A stretch of DNA of 63,685 bases from a virus: IMG/VR virus record IMGVR_UViG_3300047360_000121, positions 1 to 63,685 of that record; one strand, written 5' to 3'. The position numbers and the translations under genes are program-made. This document shows, piece by piece, positions 33,230 through 40,990 of the stretch. Each line of letters begins with the position of its first letter. The first letter of the stretch is position 1. The notes under the pieces were generated by a model, which searched no databases, was not told the origin of the DNA, and saw only the letters and a list, made by a program, of their open reading frames with translations.

Positions 33230-34009
33230 TCAAGAGAAGACGGGCGTGCCGTCGCGGTAGATCGCCTCGCCAGCGTTCGGCTTCAGCACTTCGAGCGACA
33301 GCGGAATCTGCTGCCAGTCGTCGCCCTTCAGCGCGTAGTCGCCGTTCGGCGTGATCTTCACGGAGGGCATGAGGAACACGGCGTCGTCGCCCTTCGGGTT
33401 CTTGGTCACGTACATCATCGCGCCCTCGACCGGCTGCGAACCGGAGATCACGCGCGAGCGGGTGGACGCACGAACGCCGAACGACAGGGTGACATCGGAA
33501 CCTTCGGTGGCGGCGGTGGACCCCTCCATGAAGGTGATGATGCCATTCGCGGCGTCGAGTTCGTAGTCGGTGCCGAGCACGAGTTCCTGCGAGTTCACGG
33601 TCGCCGAGAACTGGTCAGGGTCCACGCCGAAGTAGCCCGCCGGGTTGTTCTCGGTCGCGCCGAGTTTGTAGCCGTAGCCCGCATGGATCGACTCGATCGT
33701 GTCGGTGACGGACGCGACCGAGGGCTGCGTGATCTGTTCGGACGAGCCGAAGAAGAACAGCGCGACGTTCTCGGGGTCGATGTTGTCGGTGGTCAGCGAG
33801 CCGGTACGGTTCACTTCGAGCGGAACCGAGTCGTCCTTCTCGCGGATGCCTTCGTCCGAGGAGTAGTGGTCGAGTTCTTCGGACTCGATGTTCAGGCTGA
33901 ACTCGGGCGTGTTGCCGATGTACCGATAACCATCGGGGATCGAGGTTCCGTCCTTGAAGCGGGCGAAGTAAACCTTGCCCCGGCCCAGCGTGTAGTTTTT
34001 CGTCGCCAT
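33230..34009 (-). CDS. Major tail tube protein
   Basis: This 259-residue protein has the size, position and composition of a siphovirus tail tube protein (gpV-like). It starts MATKNYTLGRGKVYFARFKDG and has FSLNIESEELDHYSS followed by strands including NVALFFFGSSEQIT and MMYVTKNPKGDDAVFLMPSVKI. ATG 34009 follows AAAGGGTGCC; longer starts to 34072 overlap poorly. It should be abundant in the virion. Confidence 0.87.
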   Translation of the reverse strand: MATKNYTLGRGKVYFARFKDGTSIPDGYRYIGNTPEFSLNIESEELDHYSSDEGIREKDDSVPLEVNRTGSLTTDNIDPENVALFFFGSSEQITQPSVASVTDTIESIHAGYGYKLGATENNPAGYFGVDPDQFSATVNSQELVLGTDYELDAANGIITFMEGSTAATEGSDVTLSFGVRASTRSRVISGSQPVEGAMMYVTKNPKGDDAVFLMPSVKITPNGDYALKGDDWQQIPLSLEVLKPNAGEAIYRDGTPVFS

Positions 34010-34037
34010 GTGGCACCCTTTCTCTAGTGTGCTCCGT

Positions 34038-34544
34038 TCACTGACCGAAAGGGTCAGCCAAGTCTTCGACAAACTCTAGCGTCAAGTTCAGCCAGAAGTA
34101 AGCCTTATCCGAGATTTCATCCGGGGGCCGGACTACCCCTGCCCCGATATACAAGTCCGTGACGATCCGGCCAAGCCCCAGAATACCGTTCTCCGGTTCG
34201 TTCCAGTGGACCTTAGCGCGCTCTTTGGCGAGCACCATCTTCGTTTCAGCGAGGAGCCGCTGCGCCGGGTCAGTCGGGTTCTGCCGGTCGTCTTCCACGA
34301 AGCCCTGAATGACAAGCTGCTGGCTGATCTTCTGTTCGGTGCCAGCGCCCGGCTGCCGGGGCGGCTCGTCGGGGATCGGGGCTTCGAGGATCGAGATCAT
34401 GGGCACTTCGGTTTCCTCACCGAAGATGCCGCGCCCGCGATGGACGTGGCCCCGCATGTCGTGGCCGAAGCCATTCTCGGGCGTGATGGTTTCAAGCAGC
34501 GCGGTCAGCCGCTTGTGGAGGATCAGTCGAGTCGGTTCAGGCAT
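34038..34544 (-). CDS. Tail terminator-like protein (gpU position)
   Basis: This 168-residue protein lies between the gpZ-like gene and the tail tube. Features include an N-terminal helix (LILHKRLTALLETIT), PMISILEAPIPDEPP, an acidic FVEDDRQNPTDPAQRLLAETK helix and a closing strand pair (FWLNLTLEFVEDL). This resembles tail-end (U-like) proteins that stop tube growth and join tail to head. It overlaps the upstream gene by eight bases. Confidence 0.72.
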   Translation of the reverse strand: MPEPTRLILHKRLTALLETITPENGFGHDMRGHVHRGRGIFGEETEVPMISILEAPIPDEPPRQPGAGTEQKISQQLVIQGFVEDDRQNPTDPAQRLLAETKMVLAKERAKVHWNEPENGILGLGRIVTDLYIGAGVVRPPDEISDKAYFWLNLTLEFVEDLADPFGQ

Positions 34545-35157
34545 TGTCCACCTTCAGCAGTCTCAGGAACTCGCGGCGCAGGTCGTCTTCGAGTTCGGGA
34601 ATGATGTCGCGCTTCACGCCCTTGCCGCTGTTGGCCTCGAAGACCTGCGACACGGACGGGCCGTAGAGGAGGTAGAGGTTGCCCGCAACCTGCTTGGCCG
34701 AATACTTGCCGGTGATGCGTTCGCCGCGCCGCAGCCGGATCGCCAGCCCCATGTTCCGAGCCGTGTCCACCGCGCCGGACCCGGCGGGCAGGGGCAGCAG
34801 GAAGGCCCGGTTCATGCGGGTGGTCTTGCCCTTCTGGACCTGCAAGCCGACACCGGCCCGGCCCACCCGTCCGCTCGTGACGAACCGGGCGAGCGAGGTC
34901 GGTCGGCCTCGGGCGGTGATCTTCGTTTCGAGCGACCCGGCGTCGGCCCGCGCACCGACGAACAGGCGGTCCTTGGACGGGCTGACGTAGCTGGCGGGCA
35001 GGTTCACCTCGGCGGTGATGCGCCGGGCGATCTCGGCGCGGGCGTCTCGCGCGATCCGGTTGATCGCCATGGCCGCTTTGCGGCGGCGCGTGGCGTCGTC
35101 CAGACCTTCGAGGAGGTCCACGTCGAGGCCGTCCACGAAGTAGGCGAAGTCAGCCAC
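34537..35157 (-). CDS. Minor tail protein Z-like / HK97 gp10-like
   Basis: This 206-residue protein fits the prophage minor tail protein Z family: an N-terminal LDDATRRRKAAMAINRIARDARAEIARRI helix, KDRLFVGARADAGSLETKI, LARFVTS, and a C-terminal YLLYGPSVSQVFEANSG. It is thought to act in head-tail joining or tail completion. It overlaps both neighbours by eight bases, which indicates a tightly packed operon. Confidence 0.8.
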   Translation of the reverse strand: MADFAYFVDGLDVDLLEGLDDATRRRKAAMAINRIARDARAEIARRITAEVNLPASYVSPSKDRLFVGARADAGSLETKITARGRPTSLARFVTSGRVGRAGVGLQVQKGKTTRMNRAFLLPLPAGSGAVDTARNMGLAIRLRRGERITGKYSAKQVAGNLYLLYGPSVSQVFEANSGKGVKRDIIPELEDDLRREFLRLLKVDNA

Positions 35158-35545
35158 CGATCAGCACCCCGTTCGGGTCCAGCTTGCCGTCGAGGTCCTT
35201 CTGCGCCGCGCGCACGACTTCGGCGGTGATCGTCAGGCCGTCCGGCGGCGAGACGTTGTTCACGAAGTATCCCTCCTCGGCGCTCAGGATCACGAGGCTG
35301 TTGCGCACCGGGTTGGGCAGTTCGGGACGCCAGAAAACGACCTCCTCGGCCCGGTCCTGCGTCTCGGCATAGGACAGGTTCGTGCCTGCGAGATCGCCCG
35401 CCTTGGCGACATTCGAGTGGTAGCGGACCTTGACGACCGATCGCGGCGAGTCCGGCAGATGCGGCTCGGGATAATAGGAGGCCGCGCGCCCCATGAAGTC
35501 GTGGAGCGCGCGGCGGGATTGAGCCTTGATTTGCTCAATCGACAT
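35150..35545 (-). CDS. Head-tail connector (FII-like position)
   Basis: This 131-residue protein starts MSIEQIKAQSRRALHDFMG and contains SVVKVRYHSNVAKAGDLAGT and NSLVILSAEEGYFV strands. It sits between the FI-like and Z-like genes, matching lambda FII, which makes the head side of the tail joint. The family call rests on position and size. Confidence 0.68.
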   Translation of the reverse strand: MSIEQIKAQSRRALHDFMGRAASYYPEPHLPDSPRSVVKVRYHSNVAKAGDLAGTNLSYAETQDRAEEVVFWRPELPNPVRNSLVILSAEEGYFVNNVSPPDGLTITAEVVRAAQKDLDGKLDPNGVLIGG

Positions 35546-35548
35546 GAC

Positions 35549-36127
35549 TCAGACCATGCCGTCCGTGTCGTCACCTTCGGCGTCGTCGGCCTTGGCGGCT
35601 TCACGCTTCTCGGCGATGCGCTTCTTCAGCCCGGCTTCCTTCAGGTTGCCGTTGGGGGCCTCGCCGAACACCTCCTCGTATTCGGCGCGCAGGCGGTCGA
35701 GGTCGGACAGCGCGGGCTGTTCGACATCGGCGGCGTTGCCTTCTTTGCGCTCGGCCTCGTCCACCTTCGCATCGGGCGAGGTCTGACCTTCGCCGACGTT
35801 GGCCTCGTCCACCTTGGACTCGACGGTTTCGGCGGGCTTGGCCGGTTCCGCCCCGGCGACCGGGCGCACGGTGTTCGTTTCGGGCGTGGTGACATCGTAC
35901 AGCCGCGAGCCGCGCAGGATTTCATCGTCGGCCTCGACCGGGCGCGCGGCCCGCATTTCGATGAACTCGGCTTCCTGCTCCTCGGACTGCGCCTTGAACT
36001 GCGCACCGTTGGGGATGGTCTTCGTCTTGGGCCGCACCGGGGCAAGACCCTTGGCCGGATCACCGGCCTTGCCGGGGGTCACGGTCATGTGGATTTCGGT
36101 GAGGGCGATCAGTTGCTTCAGGGCCAT
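35549..36127 (-). CDS. FI-like head protein with acidic C-terminal tail
   Basis: This 192-residue protein follows the capsid gene. The first third is basic and proline rich, the middle is acidic and low complexity (VESKVDEANVGEG), and residues about 138-175 look like a small helical SAP/HeH-type fold (LDRLRAEYEEVFGEAPNGNL). It ends DDTDGMV, the shared acidic-aliphatic tail. In lambda, FI helps DNA packaging; by position this is a counterpart. Confidence 0.65.
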   Translation of the reverse strand: MALKQLIALTEIHMTVTPGKAGDPAKGLAPVRPKTKTIPNGAQFKAQSEEQEAEFIEMRAARPVEADDEILRGSRLYDVTTPETNTVRPVAGAEPAKPAETVESKVDEANVGEGQTSPDAKVDEAERKEGNAADVEQPALSDLDRLRAEYEEVFGEAPNGNLKEAGLKKRIAEKREAAKADDAEGDDTDGMV

Positions 36128-36166
36128 GGTGGCGCTCCTGTGTGTTCGGGGGTCAGAAGGGACGAA

Positions 36167-36186
36167 GGGCGGGCCGAAGCCCGCCC
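36167..36186 (-). terminator. Hairpin after the capsid gene
   Basis: GGGCGGGC, CGAA, GCCCGCCC form an 8-bp stem with a tetraloop, 15 bases after the capsid stop on the minus strand. It has no clear T run and may be a partial terminator or RNA end that favours capsid mRNA. Confidence 0.6.
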
Positions 36187-36200
36187 CCTGTCACGCCGGA

Positions 36201-37271
36201 TCAGGCGTCGTTGGTCACGCGAGCGCGAAGGCTGGCGTTCGGGTTCACCGGGACCATCAGCGGGGCCGACTGCGACATGATGAAGGTCGCGCTCGGGTCC
36301 TGCTCGGGCCACATCTTCGGGAAGATTTCGAGCGGCTGGAAGCCAGCGCCCACGTCCTGAATCGCGCCGAAGCAGCGGATGCCGTTGATGGACGGGCCGG
36401 TGAGCACGACATCGCGGGGGTCCATGAACTCGACCATCGTGCCGTCCTCGGACTGGTAGTAGTCCGAATAGACGTAGATGTCGGTGGTGCCGCTCACGCG
36501 ACCGACCCACTCCACGTCAAGCCCTTCGGTGACGCCGAGGTTCATCTCAAGCCCGTTGAACGCGCCGGGCTTGTAGTCGGTCTTCATCGCCTCGCGCAGT
36601 TCGGAGTCGTTGCGCATGATGTCCCACGCATCGGCACCCACGGTCAGGCGGTTGGTCGGCCCGCCGAACTTGGCTTTGCGGGTGCGCGACTTCCACGACT
36701 CGATGTCCTTGATGATCGAGACGCCCGGCTGGCCCCAGCGCGCCGCGCCGGTCAGGGAGATGGTGTGCGAGGGGTCGCGCTTGAAGTCCACGACCGTCTC
36801 CGGGTAGCCCTCGCCCACGAGGGTCACGCGGCCATGCTGCACGGCCTCGGACGCAAGCCACTCCCAGCGGCGCATGATGCCCCGGCGGTGCTCGGCCAGA
36901 ATGTCGGCCACCAGCAGGTTGTAGCGCGCTTGGGGCGACTTCGCAGGCTGGGCGTTCAGTTCGCCGTGGCCCGCCACCTTCTTGATGACGCGGCTGGCGC
37001 TCACGGCATCCTTGGGCTTCACGTAGGCGGGCTTGACCTGCACCCGCTCCTCGGCAGCCGAATACATCGGCTTACCCTGCGTGGTCGGAACGACCAGCGG
37101 GGCCAGCTTGCGCTGCGAGGTCAGCTTCGAGAAGTCCACGAACTCCTCATCGAAGTTGATCTGCTGCGGAAAGCAGAGCGACAGCCAGTAGTCGGACGGC
37201 GGCGTCGAAACGTCGGTGTCGTACATCGCACCAAGCAGAGCGCGAGTGCTGTAGATCGAATTATCGGGCAT
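36201..37271 (-). CDS. Major capsid protein (lambda gpE type)
   Basis: This 356-residue protein is the phage major capsid protein of the gpE family: IYSTRALLGAMYDTDVSTPP near the start, ERVQVKPAYVKPKDAV, RYNLLVADILAEHRRGIMRR, PSHTISLTGAARWGQ and a C-terminal LMVPVNPNASLRARV. Size and position between decoration protein and FI-like gene fit. AAGGAAAACTGAA precedes the start, and a hairpin follows the gene. It forms the icosahedral shell. Confidence 0.92.
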   Translation of the reverse strand: MPDNSIYSTRALLGAMYDTDVSTPPSDYWLSLCFPQQINFDEEFVDFSKLTSQRKLAPLVVPTTQGKPMYSAAEERVQVKPAYVKPKDAVSASRVIKKVAGHGELNAQPAKSPQARYNLLVADILAEHRRGIMRRWEWLASEAVQHGRVTLVGEGYPETVVDFKRDPSHTISLTGAARWGQPGVSIIKDIESWKSRTRKAKFGGPTNRLTVGADAWDIMRNDSELREAMKTDYKPGAFNGLEMNLGVTEGLDVEWVGRVSGTTDIYVYSDYYQSEDGTMVEFMDPRDVVLTGPSINGIRCFGAIQDVGAGFQPLEIFPKMWPEQDPSATFIMSQSAPLMVPVNPNASLRARVTNDA

Positions 37272-37316
37272 TTCAGTTTTCCTTGCTTGCCTGCCGGGCG
37301 ATGGGCGGTCTGGCCG

Positions 37317-37739
37317 TTAGGCCAGCACACCGTCGCTGTTGTAGGGGTTGGTCCCGAGGATGATGTTCACCGGGGCCGGGCGACCGTCGAACGCGGCTTT
37401 CTTCTGCGCGTCGGTGACGTAGCTGGCATCGAAGACCAGCGCCTCGTAGTCGTAGTGACCGGCGACGATCACGTCCACGGTGAGCGACTGGCCCGCCGGG
37501 ATGCTCAGGGGCATCGGAAGGATGCCGATCGCGTTGTTGCCGGTGCGGGTCGCGAGGCCCGAAGTCGAGACGACCGAGTAGAGCGGCAGGTCGAGGTCCG
37601 AACCGCCAGCGGTGATCGTGTAGCTTTTCACGGCCAGCGGCGGGGTATCCTGAAGACGGAACTCCTTCGCGTTGCCCCAAGTCTCGGACGAGAACTCGGC
37701 GATGCCGGGCTTCCCACGGGGGATGGTATTGTCGGGCAT
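37317..37739 (-). CDS. Head decoration protein (lambda gpD type)
   Basis: This 140-residue protein matches the gpD family: GIAEFSSETWGNAKEFRLQD, the SYTITAGGSDLDLPLYSVVS strand region, AIGILPMPLSIPAGQSLTVDV and DYEALVFDAS. Trimers of gpD lock onto the expanded capsid. It lies directly before the capsid gene, behind AGGAGGGGC. Confidence 0.88.
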   Translation of the reverse strand: MPDNTIPRGKPGIAEFSSETWGNAKEFRLQDTPPLAVKSYTITAGGSDLDLPLYSVVSTSGLATRTGNNAIGILPMPLSIPAGQSLTVDVIVAGHYDYEALVFDASYVTDAQKKAAFDGRPAPVNIILGTNPYNSDGVLA

Positions 37740-37776
37740 GTGCCCCTCCTGTTTTCAGTTTCGCCGAGCGGCGGGG

Positions 37777-38205
37777 TTACTTCTTGATGCCGCGATAGCC
37801 GCGCATCGCGCCGACGATGCTGGCCGTGGCCTTGTCGTCGTCATCGAGATCGTCCTCCTCGTCGTCGTCCGAGGTGAGCGTCGCGCCGACCTTCGGGTTG
37901 CCCGAGGCGTCCATCGTGGAGTCGAACGGGGTCTTGCCCTTGGCAGCCGGGGCTTCGGTGGTCTTCGCCTCGGCCTTCTCCTCGGGAAGATCGCTCAGGA
38001 AGGCCACGGCGTCCTCGGCAGACATGCCGGTCTTCATGGCGGTGGACAGGGCGGCGACCGGGCGGGCCTTGCCTTCGTCCGAATTGAGGATCGCCGAGAT
38101 GCGCTGACGCTCGGCAGTCGCCGCAGCGGCGGTCGCTTCGGCGGTGGCTTCGGCGCGGGCCGTGGCGACCGCGCTATCCAGTTGCTCTTGGGTGTAGTCG
38201 GCCAT
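37777..38205 (-). CDS. Nested scaffold protein (lambda Nu3-like)
   Basis: An internal in-frame ATG at 38205, with AAGGACG well placed upstream, would give the C-terminal 142 residues of the protease gene alone (MADYTQEQLDSAVATARAEA onward). Lambda makes its scaffold Nu3 in this way from inside gene C. The region is helical, alanine and glutamate rich, and acidic at the end, as scaffolds are. Inferred from the start site and the known lambda arrangement. Confidence 0.65.
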   Translation of the reverse strand: MADYTQEQLDSAVATARAEATAEATAAAATAERQRISAILNSDEGKARPVAALSTAMKTGMSAEDAVAFLSDLPEEKAEAKTTEAPAAKGKTPFDSTMDASGNPKVGATLTSDDDEEDDLDDDDKATASIVGAMRGYRGIKK

Positions 38206-39096
38206 AGCCAATTCGTCCTTTTCAGTGGTGGTCGTCTCTCCCGAGAACGCGACCAGTTCCTCGTTCAGTGCTCCGATCCGATCGGCGAAACCGTTCGCCA
38301 CCGAGTCCGTCGCATCGAAGGTCAGCGCCTCAGTATCCCGAACCGCTTTTTCGTCCATATCCCGGTTGCGCGCAACCGACGAAGTGAAGACCCCATAGAT
38401 ACGGTCGATTCTGTCCTGAATACGGGCTTTCACCGAATCAGGCAACTTCTGATAGGGGTTGCCGTCAACCTTGTGGTCGCCAGCGTAGATGAACGTCACC
38501 TTGATCCCCTGTTTGGCGAGGGCTTCCGAAACGTCCATGTGCGAAGTGACGACGCCGACCGAACCAGTTCCGCCCGAGCGGCTGACAACGAGTTCGGATG
38601 CGGACGACGCCAGCGCATAGGCTGCCGAGTAAGCGTGATCGGACGCGAACGCACGGATCGGTTTTTCGCCACGGGCTGCATGAACCTTATCTGCCAACTC
38701 GAAGCAGCCTGCCACCTCACCGCCGGGGCTGTCCACTACCAAAGCGACCCGCTGAACATTGGAATCGGCCATGCCCCGAATGAGGGCCTGCTCGATGTAG
38801 TCGTAGCCCGTGGCCCAGCGACCGAACGAGAAGCTGAACTTGTTCAGGAGAACCCCCTGAACGGGGATCAGCAGCGTCCCGTTCTGGACGTTGTAGGGCC
38901 GGAAGGCGTGGCCCGAGCCGTCGCCGTAGGGGTCCCAGAAGCTACCCGAGGCCATGGGCGCGGACAGCAGCTTGGCCCCGTCCTCGCTTTCGGTCAGCAT
39001 CTTCAGGCTGGCGTTGACCATGCCGACCTGTTCCGCGTCGATCAGGAGGGCGTTCGCGCTGAACGCTTCCATAAAGGCGTTATCACTCGTCGTCAT
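37777..39096 (-). CDS. Head maturation protease (S49 / lambda gpC type) with scaffold end
   Basis: This 439-residue protein has an S49 peptidase core: RVALVVDSPGGEVAG, the catalytic Ser in YSAAYALAS, GGTGSVGVV and the catalytic Lys in YAGDHKVDGNPYQ (about residues 105-225). After about residue 297 it becomes a low-complexity Ala/Glu scaffold region and an acidic stretch, ending YRGIKK. It would cleave portal and scaffold during head maturation. ATG 39096 lies inside the portal's 3' end; an upstream start at 39135 is less likely. Confidence 0.9.
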   Translation of the reverse strand: MTTSDNAFMEAFSANALLIDAEQVGMVNASLKMLTESEDGAKLLSAPMASGSFWDPYGDGSGHAFRPYNVQNGTLLIPVQGVLLNKFSFSFGRWATGYDYIEQALIRGMADSNVQRVALVVDSPGGEVAGCFELADKVHAARGEKPIRAFASDHAYSAAYALASSASELVVSRSGGTGSVGVVTSHMDVSEALAKQGIKVTFIYAGDHKVDGNPYQKLPDSVKARIQDRIDRIYGVFTSSVARNRDMDEKAVRDTEALTFDATDSVANGFADRIGALNEELVAFSGETTTTEKDELAMADYTQEQLDSAVATARAEATAEATAAAATAERQRISAILNSDEGKARPVAALSTAMKTGMSAEDAVAFLSDLPEEKAEAKTTEAPAAKGKTPFDSTMDASGNPKVGATLTSDDDEEDDLDDDDKATASIVGAMRGYRGIKK

Positions 39097-40753
39097 CGCT
39101 ATCCGTCCCGTCCTGTTCCTGCTGGCGCGGCGCACCGCTGGCGGCGTTCACGCTGTTGTCTTCCATGAGCACGATCCCTCGGGCCTCGCGCTCTTTCGTC
39201 TCGCGCTCAAGCTGGGGGTACACCTTGCGCCAGTCCTTGCCCAGCCGGGCGAGTTCGTCCTCGTGGGTGGACAGGCCGTACTTGATCCGAAGGACCGCCG
39301 CCTGCGTCTCCTTCAGTTCGTCAATCTGATCGCGGCCCGCGCCGATCCAGTCGCACTTCGCGAGCGCGTCGAACATCAGGTTCAGGTGGCCGTCCGTGTA
39401 GAGTTTCGCCGCCTCGGACGCGCGGAAGGTTTCGAGCCGGTCCTTGTTCACGGCTTCCTCAAGCCACAGCCGGAAGACGTGGTTGGCGAAAGCATCCGCC
39501 GTGTTCTTCTTCTTCGACTGCATGTGCTTGCGCGTCCCGGCCATGGCAGCCTTGGCGCTCGAATAGTTCGTGTTGGAATAGTCCCGCGTCAGTTCCTCGT
39601 AGGAGACGCCCAGAGACGCCGCGATGTAGCGCAGCAGCGACTTCTCGAAGTCCTGACCGACGCCGCCCGGCGTCCCGGCAGGCCGCATTTGCAGCTTCGT
39701 GCCGGGGAACAGGTGGGGCACCTTCACACCGTCGATCATCAGGTTCTTGGCCGAGCCGACATACTGGCTGATCGCGCCGAGGTATTGCGTCGCGAAGTCC
39801 ACGACACCGCCCGCCGCGCTGCCGCGCCCCGCGCCAAGCTGTTCGTACACCGCCTGCGACGGCAATTCGGACTCGATCGAGGCCGCGTACATCGCGTTGA
39901 CCACGGCGTTCTGAAGCGTCACGTCGCGGAACTTCCGGGTGATCGCGATCTCCTTCAGACCGGCGACGATGCTGCTGACAGCGCGCGTCTGGCCGACCCG
40001 GTTCTGCTCGTGCAGGAAGATCACCTGTTGGCGACCCCACGGCTTTCGGAAGGGCACCTCCTTCCAGAAGTTCTCGCCGCGCCACGCCATGCCGTAATCC
40101 ATCGGGTGATCGACCCGGATATAGGCGCTGCGGCGGCGACCGAAGCGATCGAACCGGATGCCCTTACGGACGTTCCGGTCGTTCAGCAACTCGTAGGGCG
40201 TGGACAGGCGGTCGGCGTCGATCATCTGAATCGCGGTGCCGAACTCACGCCCGCCGCCGCGAAGCCATTCGACCGTCGCCAGAACCTCGCCGCCCATGGT
40301 GTTGACGCCGACCGCGAGCCGGATCATCGCCGTGAAGTCGTTCTGTTCGGAAGCGTCCACCCAATTCATCGGGCTTTCGGCCCAGAGTGTGAACTTCTCC
40401 TCGACCTCCTTCTGGAAATTTTCGGCCCACGCCTCGGTCTTGCCGAGCACCGACCAGATCGGTTTCGAGTTCAGCAGGTAGGAGGAGCCGACGATCGAGT
40501 CCTTGTGCAACTCAAAGCCGTTCTGCACATAGGCGTCGTTCCGGCCCACGTCGCGGGTCCGGCCATCGAGCGTGTCCTTCTCGGGCAGCAGGTCGAGGTC
40601 GGCAGACTGCACGGGCGGGTTCCACCCGGCAATCTGATTGTCGAACCGCGCCGCGCCGTCATAGGCCCCGCCGAACGCCGCCGGGTCCGAAACGCCAGAC
40701 CCCACGAGGGCGTCGATTTCGCGCTGTTCGTCTTGCGTGAGGTCTTTAGCCAT
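39083..40753 (-). CDS. Portal protein (lambda gpB type)
   Basis: This 556-residue protein has the lambda portal pattern: GGAYDGAARFDNQIAGW near the start, RNDAYVQNGFELHKDSIVG, WAESPMNWVDASEQNDF, DADRLSTPYELLNDRNVRKG, FEKSLLRYIAASLGVSYEEL and SSAKAAMAGTRKHMQSKK. It forms the dodecameric ring through which DNA enters. It ends with a short acidic run (DSDDDE) lacking the aliphatic end. Confidence 0.93.
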   Translation of the reverse strand: MAKDLTQDEQREIDALVGSGVSDPAAFGGAYDGAARFDNQIAGWNPPVQSADLDLLPEKDTLDGRTRDVGRNDAYVQNGFELHKDSIVGSSYLLNSKPIWSVLGKTEAWAENFQKEVEEKFTLWAESPMNWVDASEQNDFTAMIRLAVGVNTMGGEVLATVEWLRGGGREFGTAIQMIDADRLSTPYELLNDRNVRKGIRFDRFGRRRSAYIRVDHPMDYGMAWRGENFWKEVPFRKPWGRQQVIFLHEQNRVGQTRAVSSIVAGLKEIAITRKFRDVTLQNAVVNAMYAASIESELPSQAVYEQLGAGRGSAAGGVVDFATQYLGAISQYVGSAKNLMIDGVKVPHLFPGTKLQMRPAGTPGGVGQDFEKSLLRYIAASLGVSYEELTRDYSNTNYSSAKAAMAGTRKHMQSKKKNTADAFANHVFRLWLEEAVNKDRLETFRASEAAKLYTDGHLNLMFDALAKCDWIGAGRDQIDELKETQAAVLRIKYGLSTHEDELARLGKDWRKVYPQLERETKEREARGIVLMEDNSVNAASGAPRQQEQDGTDSDDDE

Positions 40754-40990
40754 TCAGAGCATCCACGGGGTCATCGGTCCAGAGATGCCCGTGGGCTTCC
40801 CGAGTTGGACCTTCAGGTTCATCACATAGCCGCGCAGGCGGTCCATGCTCGTCATGGCGAACTCGACACGCTCGCCGTTCTGGTCAACGAAGACCCGCGC
40901 CTTGTTCCCGATCGCCAGTTGATGCAGGGCATCCTCGGCTTCGGTGAGCCGGGCTTCGAGGATTACGCGCTGTTCATCGGTCAGGGTCAT
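40754..40990 (-). CDS. Head-tail joining protein gpW
   Basis: This 78-residue protein has the gpW arrangement: an N-terminal helix (RVILEARLTEAEDALHQLAIG), a central strand hairpin (ARVFVDQNGERVEFAM) and a second helix (MDRLRGYVMNLKVQLG). gpW plugs the portal after packaging. It lies between terminase and portal exactly as in lambda and overlaps the terminase gene by ATGA. Confidence 0.88.
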   Translation of the reverse strand: MTLTDEQRVILEARLTEAEDALHQLAIGNKARVFVDQNGERVEFAMTSMDRLRGYVMNLKVQLGKPTGISGPMTPWML